From an uncultured Desulfatiglans sp. (GTDB taxonomy: Bacteria; Desulfobacterota; DSM-4660; Desulfatiglandales; Desulfatiglandaceae), in contig LR026961.1 in assembly GCA_900498135.1 (NCBI GenBank), positions 1,814,614 through 1,878,613 of the forward strand: DNA of 64,000 nucleotides, given 5' to 3'. The notes under the pieces were generated by a model that made no database searches, had not been told where the DNA came from, and was given only the letters and a program-made list of their open reading frames with translations. The translations under genes and the position numbers were made by a program. Below, piece by piece: positions 26,433 through 34,580 of this stretch (position 1 is its first letter; the number at the start of each line of letters is the position of its first letter).

Positions 26433-26936
26433 TCAGACGCTTTCCGCCGGTTTGCGCAATTCCTGAACGTCCTCGTACATGACCTGAATGAGTCTGAAAA
26501 CCATCATGATGCCCATAGTAGGCAAGACAGCATATAGATATACAAGCGGAATCTCCAAGATGATGGTCTTCTGATGGGTGGCGACCTGGAGGGCGGCCAT
26601 GTCCCATCCGTAATAGATCATCATGATGGCGAACACCATGGCAACCAGGTTGCTGAAAAAAGTCAAGGGGGTTTTGAGCTTGGGAACGAGTTGGACCAAG
26701 GCGTCGATCTTGATCATGGAGCGTGCCTTGATGGCGGCGCTGCAGCCGATAAACGTGGTGACGATGATGACCTCCCTGACGAGTTCCTCGGACCATGCGA
26801 GTGAATAGTTGAAACCGTACCGCAGAATCACAGCGAAGAACAGGGAGATCAGCGCGGCCATGGTCGCGATAAATAGAATCCAGTCCTCGATGAAGCTGAG
26901 GATCTTGTCGACGACACCAAGAATTTTTGAAAACAT
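26433..26936 (-). CDS. dctQ: TRAP transporter small permease (DctQ)
   Basis: This 167-residue protein has four hydrophobic helices and the DctQ hallmark WSEELVREVIIVTTFIGCSA around residues 53-72. It scaffolds DctM in the membrane. It lies between dctP, from which it is separated by a terminator-like hairpin, and dctM. Confidence 0.93.
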   Translation of the reverse strand: MFSKILGVVDKILSFIEDWILFIATMAALISLFFAVILRYGFNYSLAWSEELVREVIIVTTFIGCSAAIKARSMIKIDALVQLVPKLKTPLTFFSNLVAMVFAIMMIYYGWDMAALQVATHQKTIILEIPLVYLYAVLPTMGIMMVFRLIQVMYEDVQELRKPAESV

Positions 26937-26957
26937 GCAGGCCTCTCACATGAAAAA

Positions 26958-26985
26958 GGGGAGAAACAGTGAAATGCTTCTCCCC
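26958..26985 (-). terminator. Intra-operon terminator/attenuator after dctP
   Basis: The stem GGGGAGAA/TTCTCCCC has a 12-base loop and is followed on the minus strand by TTTTT. It sits between dctP and dctQ. Partial termination here would raise binding protein over permease, as is common for ABC and TRAP operons. Confidence 0.7.
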
Positions 26986-26995
26986 TCGAATGCGA

Positions 26996-28078
26996 TTATT
27001 CCGTATAACCGATGTAATCCTGGACTTCTTTCAGGTAGTTTTCAGGTTTGTAGGTGTCGCCGGGGTACAGTTTGTTGATCTCGGCTCTGTAATTTTCGTG
27101 GACGACGTTCCCCTGCTTCTTCAGGATGGCGGCTTCTTCCGCCGAAAGCTGGAAGAACTCGATGCCCTTGGACTTTGCGTCAGCGATTTGATCCACTTCC
27201 TGCTGGACCGTTTCTTCACGGACTTTTACGGCGACTTCACGCAGTGTGTCCTTGAAAGTCTGCTGCAGGTCGGCCGGCAGGGAGTTGAACCAAGCCTTGT
27301 TGAAGATCCAGATAAAAAGGCCTTGAGCGTAGTTGACCTGAGTAAAATACTTCGCCACCTCGAATTTCTTGGTGATGTTGCACACGGAAGGCGTGTGATC
27401 CAGACCCGTGATAACCCCCTGTTTCAGAGCGACGGGGACATCCGGCCAAGGCATGACCACCGGGTTGAAGCCCCAGGCGCCATAAAGCATTTTGTTGACC
27501 GCGGCTTCGGCGATCCGGAACTTCACCTGCTTGGCGTCTTCGATGGTGCGCACGGGGACTGTCGTGGCCCATCCATAGTTGCCGTAGCCGGTGATGTCGA
27601 GGCCCATGATCCCTTGGTGGTCCATGGCCATCATGAAATGGTCGAACAGTTGGCCGCTGTTGACGAATTTATCCAATTTGTCGAAGGAGTCGACGAGGAA
27701 GGGCAGGTTGATGAGGCCGAAGCGGGGTCCGAGGTTGGTGGAGGCCACCGAACTCACGCCCATCCCCTGAATGGCGCCCATCTGCAGTTGGTTGAGTACC
27801 TCGACTTCGCCGCCAAGCATGGAAAAGGGTTTGAAATCAACGTAAATCTGTCCGCCCGAGCGTTCCCACAGGGCATCTCTGAAGGCGAAGCCGGTGTAGG
27901 TGCCTTTCAAGACAGGATGGGAAACGTTTGAAACGATGCATTTGTATTTCGCAGTAGACGGGTCGAATTTGGGTTTCCACGCATCGAGGGACGGTGCCTG
28001 CGCCCAAGCCCCCCCGACCAGAAGCACCATCCCAATCAGACCGACCAGTACCGACAACCCTAGCTTCTTCATAAGCAC
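26996..28078 (-). CDS. dctP: TRAP transporter substrate-binding protein (DctP)
   Basis: This 360-residue periplasmic protein has a Sec signal peptide: basic MKK, a hydrophobic core, and a likely cut after GAWA-Q near residue 26. The DctP/TAXI-like fold segments (GAIQGMGVSSVAS, VKFRIAEAAVNKMLYGAWG) include the Arg of the ribbon that binds a carboxylate. It is preceded by GGAAAGGAG. It is the first transporter gene downstream of the response regulator. The ligand is probably a carboxylic acid, inferred from the co-encoded acyl-CoA ligase. Confidence 0.92.
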   Translation of the reverse strand: MLMKKLGLSVLVGLIGMVLLVGGAWAQAPSLDAWKPKFDPSTAKYKCIVSNVSHPVLKGTYTGFAFRDALWERSGGQIYVDFKPFSMLGGEVEVLNQLQMGAIQGMGVSSVASTNLGPRFGLINLPFLVDSFDKLDKFVNSGQLFDHFMMAMDHQGIMGLDITGYGNYGWATTVPVRTIEDAKQVKFRIAEAAVNKMLYGAWGFNPVVMPWPDVPVALKQGVITGLDHTPSVCNITKKFEVAKYFTQVNYAQGLFIWIFNKAWFNSLPADLQQTFKDTLREVAVKVREETVQQEVDQIADAKSKGIEFFQLSAEEAAILKKQGNVVHENYRAEINKLYPGDTYKPENYLKEVQDYIGYTE

Positions 28079-28257
28079 GCTTACTCCTTTCCACAGTTAA
28101 AGGTTGATTCAAAAGACCGGTTAACTCACGCACTCGCGAAGAGCCGGATCAAGACGAGATTCAACCCGGTTGTCCTCCGTTCGGAGGGGTCGAACCCTGT
28201 TGCCGAAGCGGACGAGACAGCCCGTAAGCATGTTTGGTGGAGTCAGGTCGGACAGTC

Positions 28258-28812
28258 TCAGATGCCTTTCGAGAGTATCCGCTTGTCGTGTTTCAATCTG
28301 CTCTGAATGCCTTTACTGATATGATAGGTTCGGCTGAATTCCGACCAGAATTCCTTGTCTTTTGCCTTCCAGTCAGGGCCGAATTTATCGTCGAAATACC
28401 CCCCCAGCTTATCAAAAAGGACCTGCCAGGTGGGTTTGCCCGCAGCGAGTGCAGTGAGCAGTTCGTCGAGTATATGTTCGAGTTCGGATAATTTTTCTTT
28501 GGGAAGATAAGAAATTGCGCCTTTGCGTATAGAAGCCATGAGCGTATCGGCGCTGATCGCATGGGCGGTGAGCATGACGGTGGGAATGCCTTTTTCCACG
28601 GTTTTCTCAAGAAGTTCGAGACCGTTGACGCCCATGATGTCGAGAATGGCAAGGTCGTAAGGCCTGTTCCGGATCTTCTGAAGCGCAGTTTCGTAATCGG
28701 CGGCCGTGTCGACCTTTGACATCTCCAACGCTTCTACAATGGTATCCAGAACATCCTCTTCGTCATCGACTGCTAGGATCGAAATGCCATCAAGGTAGGA
28801 CTTTTGCGCCAT
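28258..28812 (-). CDS. Response regulator receiver protein with non-DNA-binding tail
   Basis: This 184-residue protein has an N-terminal receiver domain. The acidic pair is D16-D17, the phospho-accepting Asp is near D58 (LAILDIMG), and the Thr (MLTAHA) and Lys (YLPKEK) switch residues are present. The C-terminal 70 residues (FGPDWKAKDKEFWSEFSRTY) are charged and helical with no HTH I can see. The start is set at MAQKS (28812); the longer frame lacks a ribosome site. It is upstream of dctP on the same strand and divergent from tetR. No histidine kinase is in the window. Confidence 0.85.
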   Translation of the reverse strand: MAQKSYLDGISILAVDDEEDVLDTIVEALEMSKVDTAADYETALQKIRNRPYDLAILDIMGVNGLELLEKTVEKGIPTVMLTAHAISADTLMASIRKGAISYLPKEKLSELEHILDELLTALAAGKPTWQVLFDKLGGYFDDKFGPDWKAKDKEFWSEFSRTYHISKGIQSRLKHDKRILSKGI

Positions 28813-29064
28813 CTTGAATACCCTCCCCGGGTCTGGCAAAGATGATGTTTTAAACGGTCTGGAACATGGAAATCCGCTGAATATCATTCATTTGTAGTAT
28901 TTGAAGGGGAAGCGAATACTGTATACCGATATTCACCATGACCAACTATAGAAAACCCGGATTTTAGTGTCAAGCGCATTCGGAAGGGAAAAGCGGAAAA
29001 AAGGTTTCCCCGGCGCGTTGGATGGCCGGTCGGGCTGGTCGCCGGATTAGGTGGTTCAAAATGC

Positions 29065-29112
29065 TTGACAAGCAGAAATGAATCGGTTTCTATGAATGAA
29101 TAATCATTCATA
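29065..29112 (+). promoter_or_regulatory. tetR promoter with FadR(TetR-type)-like operator
   Basis: TTGACA at 29065-29070 is followed 17 bases later by a TTCTAT -10. Overlapping and just after it lies a palindrome with 9-base arms (29091-29112) whose core TGAATGAATAATCATTCA equals the consensus TGAATGAMTANTCATTCA known for Bacillus FadR, a TetR-family acyl-CoA-responsive repressor. Autorepression by the adjacent TetR gene product is the simple reading. A half-like site TGAATATCATTCA at 28878-28890 faces the divergent response-regulator operon. The whole 315-base gap 28813-29127 is otherwise non-coding. Confidence 0.75.
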
Positions 29113-29127
29113 GAGGACGGTGTTACC

Positions 29128-29736
29128 ATGAGCCATATTAATCAGAATCTTCGCAAAAAAAACAGGGAAAAATACCAGCGCATCATCCGGGCAGCGACGA
29201 AGATTTTTGCGAGGAAGGGCTTTTTTCAGGCCAAGATCGCTGAGATTGCACGGGAGGCCGGTGTCGCTGACGGCACCATTTACATTTACTTCGAGAACAA
29301 GGACGATATCCTGATCAGTCTTTTCGAGGAGCAGATGAAGGGGGTCATCGACAACATGGTCAGTCATCTGGCGCTCGAGAAGGACCCGATCGGGAAGCTG
29401 CGATGTTTCGCCGTGACCCATTTGCGCCTGATCGAGGAAAACAAGGATATGGCGGAGATTATCCAGGTCGAACTGCGGCAGAGCGGGAAGTTCATGAAGG
29501 AGTACAAGAACGAGAAGTTCTCCCAGTACCTCGATTTGATCGAGGACATCATCAAAGAAGGGCAACAGTCCGGTGCATTTCGAAAGGATGTGATCCCCAC
29601 GGTCGCAAAGAGGGCGTTTTTTGGCGCCCTGGATGAAATGTCACGATTCTGGGTATTGTCAAGTCGTAAACAATATGATATTAAAACGGCGGCCGAGCAG
29701 ATCAGCGAGTTTTTTTTGTGTGGAATCAAGGAGTAA
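29128..29736 (+). CDS. TetR/AcrR-family regulator, probably acyl-CoA-responsive (FadR-like)
   Basis: This 202-residue protein has a typical N-terminal HTH (AATKIFARKGFFQAKIAEIAREAGVADGTIYIYFENKDD, about 20-58) and a helical ligand domain. Its first half strongly resembles FadR/YsiA-type repressors of fatty-acid degradation. The palindrome at its promoter is the exact operator type of that group. It is followed after 73 bases by etfBA and is divergent from the TRAP/ligase operon, so it probably senses an acyl-CoA and derepresses uptake, activation and oxidation. The ligand is inferred, not seen. Confidence 0.9.
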   Translation: MSHINQNLRKKNREKYQRIIRAATKIFARKGFFQAKIAEIAREAGVADGTIYIYFENKDDILISLFEEQMKGVIDNMVSHLALEKDPIGKLRCFAVTHLRLIEENKDMAEIIQVELRQSGKFMKEYKNEKFSQYLDLIEDIIKEGQQSGAFRKDVIPTVAKRAFFGALDEMSRFWVLSSRKQYDIKTAAEQISEFFLCGIKE

Positions 29737-29809
29737 CAAACGGGCCGTGGGCCGTGAGGGCGGGCCGTAAATTCAGTAACCCGGACTTTCCGGGCGAAAG
29801 GAGGACAAC

Positions 29810-30604
29810 GTGAACATTATTGTATGCTTGAAACAGGTGCCTGATACCGAGACGCAGATCAAGATCGCAGCGGATGGGAAAGGGATCGTGGCCGACGACA
29901 TCAAATGGGTAATGAACCCCTACGACGAGTTCGGGGTCGAGGAGGCTCTGAAACTCAAGGAGAAGTTCGGAGGAGAGGTCACGGTTGTCGGGCTTGGACC
30001 CAAGCGGGTGACCGAGAGCATCCGCACCGCCCTGGCGATGGGCGCCGACAAAGGTGTTCTGATTGTCGACGATGCATTGCAGGGGAGCGATTCACTGGGG
30101 GTTGCCAAGGCCTTGGCCGCCGCCATCAAAGATATGCCTCATGACCTGATTTTCGCCGGGCAGCGCGGCGTCGACGAAGACTTGGGGGTGGTCGGCGCGT
30201 TTCTGGCCGAGTTCCTGGGCATTCCGCACGTGGCGTTGGCGGTGAAGGTGGAAGTTGCCGAGGATGGGAAGAGCGCCAAGGTGCACAGGCCGGTGGAAGG
30301 GCAGACGCTCGTGGTCGAGACGTCGTTTCCGGCGTTGATTACGGCGCAGAAAGGGTTGAACGAGCCCCGGTATGCATCTCTGCCTGGTATCATGAAGGCC
30401 AAGAAGAAGCCGCTTGCAGAGAAATCCCTGGCCGACTTGGGATTGGATCCGGCTGGATTCGGCGAAAGTGCCAGAAAACTGAAAATCGTGAAGTTGACCC
30501 CGCCGCCCGAGAGAAAAGCGGGCAAGATCGTTGAGGGCGAAACTCCGGCCGAGAAGGCTGCCGCTTTGGCGAAGCTTTTGCGCGACGAGGCCAAGGTGAT
30601 TTAG
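29810..30604 (+). CDS. etfB: Electron transfer flavoprotein subunit beta
   Basis: This 264-residue protein has a GTG start with AGGAGG 7 bases upstream. The start MNIIVCLKQVPDTETQIKI and the motif DLIFAGQRGVDEDLGVVGAFLAEFLG with VETSFPALITAQKGLNEPRYASL are diagnostic of EtfB. EtfAB takes electrons from acyl-CoA dehydrogenases. The FGVEEALKLKE region and the AMP/FAD-binding segment VVGLGPKRVTESIRTALAMGAD are intact. It is downstream of the TetR regulator and upstream of etfA, fitting beta-oxidation. Confidence 0.96.
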   Translation: MNIIVCLKQVPDTETQIKIAADGKGIVADDIKWVMNPYDEFGVEEALKLKEKFGGEVTVVGLGPKRVTESIRTALAMGADKGVLIVDDALQGSDSLGVAKALAAAIKDMPHDLIFAGQRGVDEDLGVVGAFLAEFLGIPHVALAVKVEVAEDGKSAKVHRPVEGQTLVVETSFPALITAQKGLNEPRYASLPGIMKAKKKPLAEKSLADLGLDPAGFGESARKLKIVKLTPPPERKAGKIVEGETPAEKAAALAKLLRDEAKVI

Positions 30605-30839
30605 TGTTATGCCTGGAACCGGGGCGGCGATTCATCCCTTTGTTGTTTCGGAGCCGACGGATTTTCCCGGATCCTGAGGCCGAGGGATAGACAGAGGCGG
30701 TTTCGGTTCGGCATGAGGCCTTTGAGGAGGATTGGCCCAAAGGAAGCATCCCGTGCGGGGGGAGTTGCCGGTAGGATGGCTTTGGTCGGCAACGAAAATA
30801 CAGCAGGATTGGAAATCCAGATTTTGGAGGAGATATAAA

Positions 30840-31823
30840 ATGGCACAGGGAGTATGGACAGTCGCTGAACAGCGTGAAGGAGAGATCCGGAAGATCACCT
30901 ATGAGGTCATCAGTGAAGGGCGGCGCCTGGCGGATGCGCTTGGCCAATCTTTGACCGTGGTTCTTCTCGGCAACGGGATCAAGGACAAGGCGGCGGCTCT
31001 GGCCCAGTATGGAGCGGACAGGGTTCTGGTGGCGGAGGATCAGAGACTCGAAACGTATACAACCGACGCTTACACCGCGGTTATCGGCCAGTTGGTGAAG
31101 GCGGAAGAGCCCGCAATACTCTTGATGGGCGCCTCCGTACAGGGGAAGGATCTGTCTTCCAGACTGGCTGCACGGCTGGATGTCGCGGTTGCCCAGGATT
31201 GCACCGCCTTTGCCGTGGAGGACGGCAACCTGGTTGCAACCCGGCCCATTTATGCAGGCAAGGCCTATGCCCAGGTGACATTCGAACAGAGCTGGCCGCA
31301 GATGGCTACGGCCCGTCCGAATGTCATGAGCGTCAACGAACCGGATGCTTCGAGGACGGCCGAGGTGGTCGATGCCCAGTTCCAACTCGACGATGCAGAG
31401 CTGAAAACCAAGGTCGTCGAGGCCATCAAGGATGCGAGCGGCAAGATAGATCTGACGGAAGCGGACAAGATCGTTTCCGGAGGTCGCGGGATGAAGGGCC
31501 CTGAAAACTACGCGATTCTGGAAGAACTCGCCCAGTTGATCGGCGCCAGTGTCGGTGCGTCGCGCTCCGCGGTGGACGCAGGATGGAGGTCGCACACCGA
31601 TCAGGTCGGTCAGACAGGCAAGGTCGTTTCGCCCAATCTCTACATCGCCTGCGGAATTTCGGGCGCAATCCAGCACCTTGCAGGGATGGGGACATCCAAG
31701 GTGATCGTCGCGATCAACAAGGATCCCGATGCACCCATCTTCCAAAAGGCTGATTACGGGGTCGTCGGTGACCTGTTCGACGTGGTTCCGGCTTTGACAG
31801 AAGAAATCAAGAAGATCTTATAG
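30840..31823 (+). CDS. etfA: Electron transfer flavoprotein subunit alpha
   Basis: This 327-residue protein starts at the ATG at 30840, with GGAGGAG before it. The FAD-binding C-terminal domain is clear: SRSAVDAGWRSHTDQVGQTG, then LYIACGISGAIQHLAGM and VIVAINKDPDAPIFQKADYG. It pairs with EtfB. The 235-base spacer from etfB has no credible gene. A strong terminator follows directly, ending the tetR-etfB-etfA unit. No ETF:quinone oxidoreductase is present in the window. Confidence 0.96.
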   Translation: MAQGVWTVAEQREGEIRKITYEVISEGRRLADALGQSLTVVLLGNGIKDKAAALAQYGADRVLVAEDQRLETYTTDAYTAVIGQLVKAEEPAILLMGASVQGKDLSSRLAARLDVAVAQDCTAFAVEDGNLVATRPIYAGKAYAQVTFEQSWPQMATARPNVMSVNEPDASRTAEVVDAQFQLDDAELKTKVVEAIKDASGKIDLTEADKIVSGGRGMKGPENYAILEELAQLIGASVGASRSAVDAGWRSHTDQVGQTGKVVSPNLYIACGISGAIQHLAGMGTSKVIVAINKDPDAPIFQKADYGVVGDLFDVVPALTEEIKKIL

Positions 31824-31836
31824 GCTTTACGATGCC

Positions 31837-31883
31837 AAAAAAACCGCGGCCGGGTGGTGTCCCCACCCGGCCGCGGTTTTTTT
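31837..31883 (+). terminator. Strong bidirectional terminator after etfA
   Basis: A perfect 21-bp stem built around ACCGCGGCCGGGTGG with a 4-base loop is flanked by A and T runs on either side. It serves etfA (plus) and probably the convergent gene ending at 31901 (minus). Confidence 0.93.
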
Positions 31884-31900
31884 GTTCATGGGCCGATTCC

Positions 31901-32593
31901 TTATAACAATTCCAGAAAGCGCTCCAGCGTGAGCGACTCTAATTCGGCGGCGAAATCGACAGTCGAGACGGGCTGCATAACGGCATCTCTTTCCGGGGCG
32001 ATGACTCCGAGCAAGGACCTCCTTTTGGCCTCGTCAGGGCTCTCCAGCCAGTCAGCGACCTGCTCGGCGGGGCGTCGGATTTCCTCGATTTGACTCCAAA
32101 GGGCTTGGGCTGTCTGTCTTGGATCATCGTAGGCGAGATAGGCCGCCTTCAAGTATTGATCGAGTAAAACGGCAGTCCACGGATGTTCTTCTTTGGCGGC
32201 CAGAACAGCGATCTTTTCGATGTAAGCGGCAATATATCGCGGGCCGTCCAAGGTCGACCCCTCATCCTGCTCGGGAAGAAAAACACCGTATTTCAATCGC
32301 AGTGACGCAATGCCCAGGACAGGTTCAGGTGCCCAGGGCCTTTTTTCGACCTCCGTGACGGGGGTCTCCGGAACGGTCTCCGCGCGCGGGGGCTCATGGC
32401 GAGGTTGAGGTTCGGGCGCAGTAGGCGTGGGGGCTGCCGGCTCGAGTAATTGAACCAGCATTCCGGGAAGAAGCGGGTGAAAGACCCCCTGGAGGGTGAC
32501 CAGTCCAATTTCATGGTGGCCGCAATGGGAGCACTTTCGTGCGGTCACAATGCCTCTCAGTCCTGTTTCCTTGTGGTCAGGTGAGATATCCAT
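31901..32593 (-). CDS. Unrecognised protein with N-terminal CxxC and Pro-rich linker
   Basis: This is a 230-residue protein. An N-terminal CSHCGHHEIG (C21/C24) begins what looks like half a zinc ribbon. A Pro/Glu-rich linker (residues about 52-88) follows, and then a helical acidic domain ending SLTLERFLELL. I know no family for it. It converges with etfA and is monocistronic by spacing. It could be a lineage-specific regulatory or assembly protein, but nothing in the context supports a specific function. Confidence 0.6.
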   Translation of the reverse strand: MDISPDHKETGLRGIVTARKCSHCGHHEIGLVTLQGVFHPLLPGMLVQLLEPAAPTPTAPEPQPRHEPPRAETVPETPVTEVEKRPWAPEPVLGIASLRLKYGVFLPEQDEGSTLDGPRYIAAYIEKIAVLAAKEEHPWTAVLLDQYLKAAYLAYDDPRQTAQALWSQIEEIRRPAEQVADWLESPDEAKRRSLLGVIAPERDAVMQPVSTVDFAAELESLTLERFLELL

Positions 32594-32988
32594 GGCCGTT
32601 CAACCGAGGAGAACTCCTAATGGATCGAAAGTTCAGGGGACAGCAACTAGGGTTCGTCTTGACCGAAACCCTCGTACGAACAAACACAGGCTGATCGATG
32701 CGGGCACCCACCTGTCCGTCCTGATGCCCAAACCTAAGGCCGGCAGGATGCCCGGGCGAGAGAATGCGAACAACCCTGCATGAACCTTATATTATTCGAA
32801 GCATACCTGTCAACCATTGTGGATGTGAGCCTTTCACCGTTTGCCCGCGCGCATGCTTCCAGTCGGCGGCCATGTGGCGGATCCCTTGGTCTGCCTGACA
32901 GAGCCACGTCTGACATTTAAAAGCAGAGGCCGTCATTGACTTTTCCTTTTGAGGGATTACGTTTTTGAAGAAATGGAGGGTTTGAACG
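32594..32988 (+). other. Intergenic region without recognised feature
   Basis: This divergent gap of 395 bases lies between the Pro-rich protein and the small zinc-ribbon gene. A TTGACT at about 32937 could be the -35 of the plus-strand gene. I see no tRNA, repeat or convincing small gene. Confidence 0.4.
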
Positions 32989-33255
32989 ATGACGCAAAAA
33001 GAGAATGTTTGCCCTCATTGCGGCAAATCTATGGAGGCATGGGACCCCGGCCCGGAGAGCGGCTGGGATGGCGAAATGTTTATATGCAACAATAACGCAT
33101 GCTCTTATTTCGTGAACGGCAGAAAAAAAATAGCGGATGAGAATAAAGTCAATTTTGCATATCGGTACTTCTACAACCCCGCGAAAAACAAAGGCGGTGC
33201 TGTTGCGGCCTGGTGCGGAGGGGATCTTTCCCTTCTGAAGGGTCGCTGCGATTGA
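32989..33255 (+). CDS. Small zinc-finger protein
   Basis: This 88-residue protein has a four-cysteine site C8xxC11...C33xxxxC38 (VCPHCGK and ICNNNACSYF). The rest is rich in aromatic residues (NFAYRYFYNPAKNKGG). The pattern recalls Ogr/Delta-like zinc fingers, but the match is loose. It stands alone just upstream of tRNA-Met. The high A content of the first codons and the GGAGGG ribosome site support expression. Confidence 0.7.
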   Translation: MTQKENVCPHCGKSMEAWDPGPESGWDGEMFICNNNACSYFVNGRKKIADENKVNFAYRYFYNPAKNKGGAVAAWCGGDLSLLKGRCD

Positions 33256-33314
33256 TTTTGAGGGGAGAAGGTTGGGGGTCCGCTTATCCGAGGGGGAGAA
33301 TGTCGATTATTTGG

Positions 33315-33342
33315 TTGACAAAAGGATGCTATTCGATAAAAT
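33315..33342 (+). promoter_or_regulatory. Predicted promoter of tRNA-Met
   Basis: TTGACA at 33315-33320 and TAAAAT at 33337-33342 with a 16-base spacer end 21 bases before the mature tRNA. Confidence 0.65.
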
Positions 33343-33363
33343 GAGCGGATACCCTCGATCATC

Positions 33364-33440
33364 GGCGGTGTAGCTCAGTTGGTCAGAGCATGCGGCTCAT
33401 ATCCGCAGAGTCACTGGTTCGAGTCCAGTCACCGCCACCA
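33364..33440 (+). tRNA. tRNA-Met (anticodon CAT), elongator type
   Basis: This is a 77-base cloverleaf including an encoded CCA. The acceptor GGCGGTG pairs with CACCGCC, the anticodon stem GCGG/CCGC encloses CTCATAT, and the T-loop is GGTTCGAGTCC. The acceptor and D-arm resemble bacterial elongator tRNA-Met rather than the initiator (no C1:A72 mismatch). A lysidine-type Ile tRNA is less likely here; the other CAT tRNA at 43050 fits that better. Confidence 0.88.
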
Positions 33441-33521
33441 AGCAAACCAAGAAGGAGATTCGGCTCCCCTAAAGCAGTGTGCCTATATCGGGACAACCCT
33501 TTTTGCAAAGAGTTTTTCCAT

Positions 33522-34055
33522 ATGGCCTTGCGGTCCTTTCAAGGTTCGGATCTAGATACGCTCGGTGATGCGCTGGATATCGCAGAGGATGTGACAGGGA
33601 ACTATTACAAGTTCTCCCATCGTCAATGGCGCAGGTACCGTTATGATGTCAGGACGCTCCCGCTGTTGAGTTGTCAGGAGATCAGTGAAGGTGTTTTTGC
33701 GCTCCTCAACAAGGGTTTCGTCGTAAAAGACGAAGGCGATCCGATCCCCAGAACCGTAGACCACTATTCAATCTGCGTCCAGGATCATCAGGTGCTCGAG
33801 GCGGTAAGCCGCGATGCGGACATATCGCTTTTGCCCCTGATGATTTATGTTTTTACGCATGAATTGGTGCATATCGTGAGGTTTTCGAATTTCCTGCAGC
33901 GTTTTGATCTGCCTTGGTTCAAGCGTGAGGAAGAAGAAAAGGCGGTCCACAACATTACGCATGAAATTCTGCGGAAAGTTGCCATCCCCAGATTGGGACA
34001 TGTCCTTTCCGCTTATAGGGGGCACCGCACATGCCGACTATCTGGGCTTTGCTGA
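33522..34055 (+). CDS. Putative zinc metallopeptidase-like protein (HELVH motif)
   Basis: This 177-residue protein starts at the ATG at 33522; the longer frame overlaps the tRNA and is rejected. It contains FTHELVHIVRF with H113-E114-x-x-H117, a gluzincin/metzincin-type HExxH, followed by an acidic stretch REEEEKAVHNITHEIL that may give the third ligand. There is no signal peptide, so it would act in the cytoplasm. It lies 82 bases past tRNA-Met and is conserved-looking in layout, but I cannot name the family. Protease activity is inference from the motif. Confidence 0.7.
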   Translation: MALRSFQGSDLDTLGDALDIAEDVTGNYYKFSHRQWRRYRYDVRTLPLLSCQEISEGVFALLNKGFVVKDEGDPIPRTVDHYSICVQDHQVLEAVSRDADISLLPLMIYVFTHELVHIVRFSNFLQRFDLPWFKREEEEKAVHNITHEILRKVAIPRLGHVLSAYRGHRTCRLSGLC

Positions 34056-34250
34056 GGGGAATGCCGGGATGACGGCCATCCTATTGTTTTCATTGGAAAA
34101 TGATCACTGATTCTGGAGGAGTGCCGTTTTCTGATGAAAGCCATCGGTTGGGCGGTGTTTTGAAGGGGATCCTTTATGCGAGCCGATCCGTTGTCCCTGG
34201 AGATCTGCCCACACAAAGGTGAAAGAAATCATGAAGAGGGGGTGTTGGCT

Positions 34251-34577
34251 ATGCCGATTTATGAATATGAATGCACCCAGTGCGGAAAAAAGAAGGAGGT
34301 CTGGCAGAAAATTTCGGATAAACCCTTGACCCAATGCGACTCATGCAATGGAAGGCTTAGAAAGTTGATCAGCCAAAGCACGTTCCATCTCAAGGGCTCT
34401 GGATGGTATGTTACCGATTATGCTAGCAAATCGAGCAGCTGTACTCAAAGCGCTTCGACGGGTGCAACCAGCAGTTCCACTTCGGGTGCCGAGGGAACGG
34501 GTGAATCGAAGCCGGCACAGTCATGTGGAAGTGCGAATGATGGAGGAACGGCCAAAGATTGCTCTTCCTCGAGTTAG
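34251..34577 (+). CDS. FmdB-family zinc-ribbon protein
   Basis: This 108-residue protein begins with the FmdB signature MPIYEYECTQCGKKKEVWQK. The zinc ligands are C8, C11, C29 and C32. A Ser/Thr/Gly-rich, low-complexity tail holding several cysteines follows. FmdB proteins were named from a formamidase cluster and are thought to be regulators, but their biochemical role is not established. The gene ends 3 bases before the next one, so they are co-transcribed. Confidence 0.88.
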   Translation: MPIYEYECTQCGKKKEVWQKISDKPLTQCDSCNGRLRKLISQSTFHLKGSGWYVTDYASKSSSCTQSASTGATSSSTSGAEGTGESKPAQSCGSANDGGTAKDCSSSS

Positions 34578-34580
34578 CCT

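Noticed and set aside
33364..33440. tRNA read as Ile2 or initiator tRNA
   Set aside because: The acceptor end is fully paired and the body resembles elongator tRNA-Met; the 43050 tRNA fits Ile2 better.
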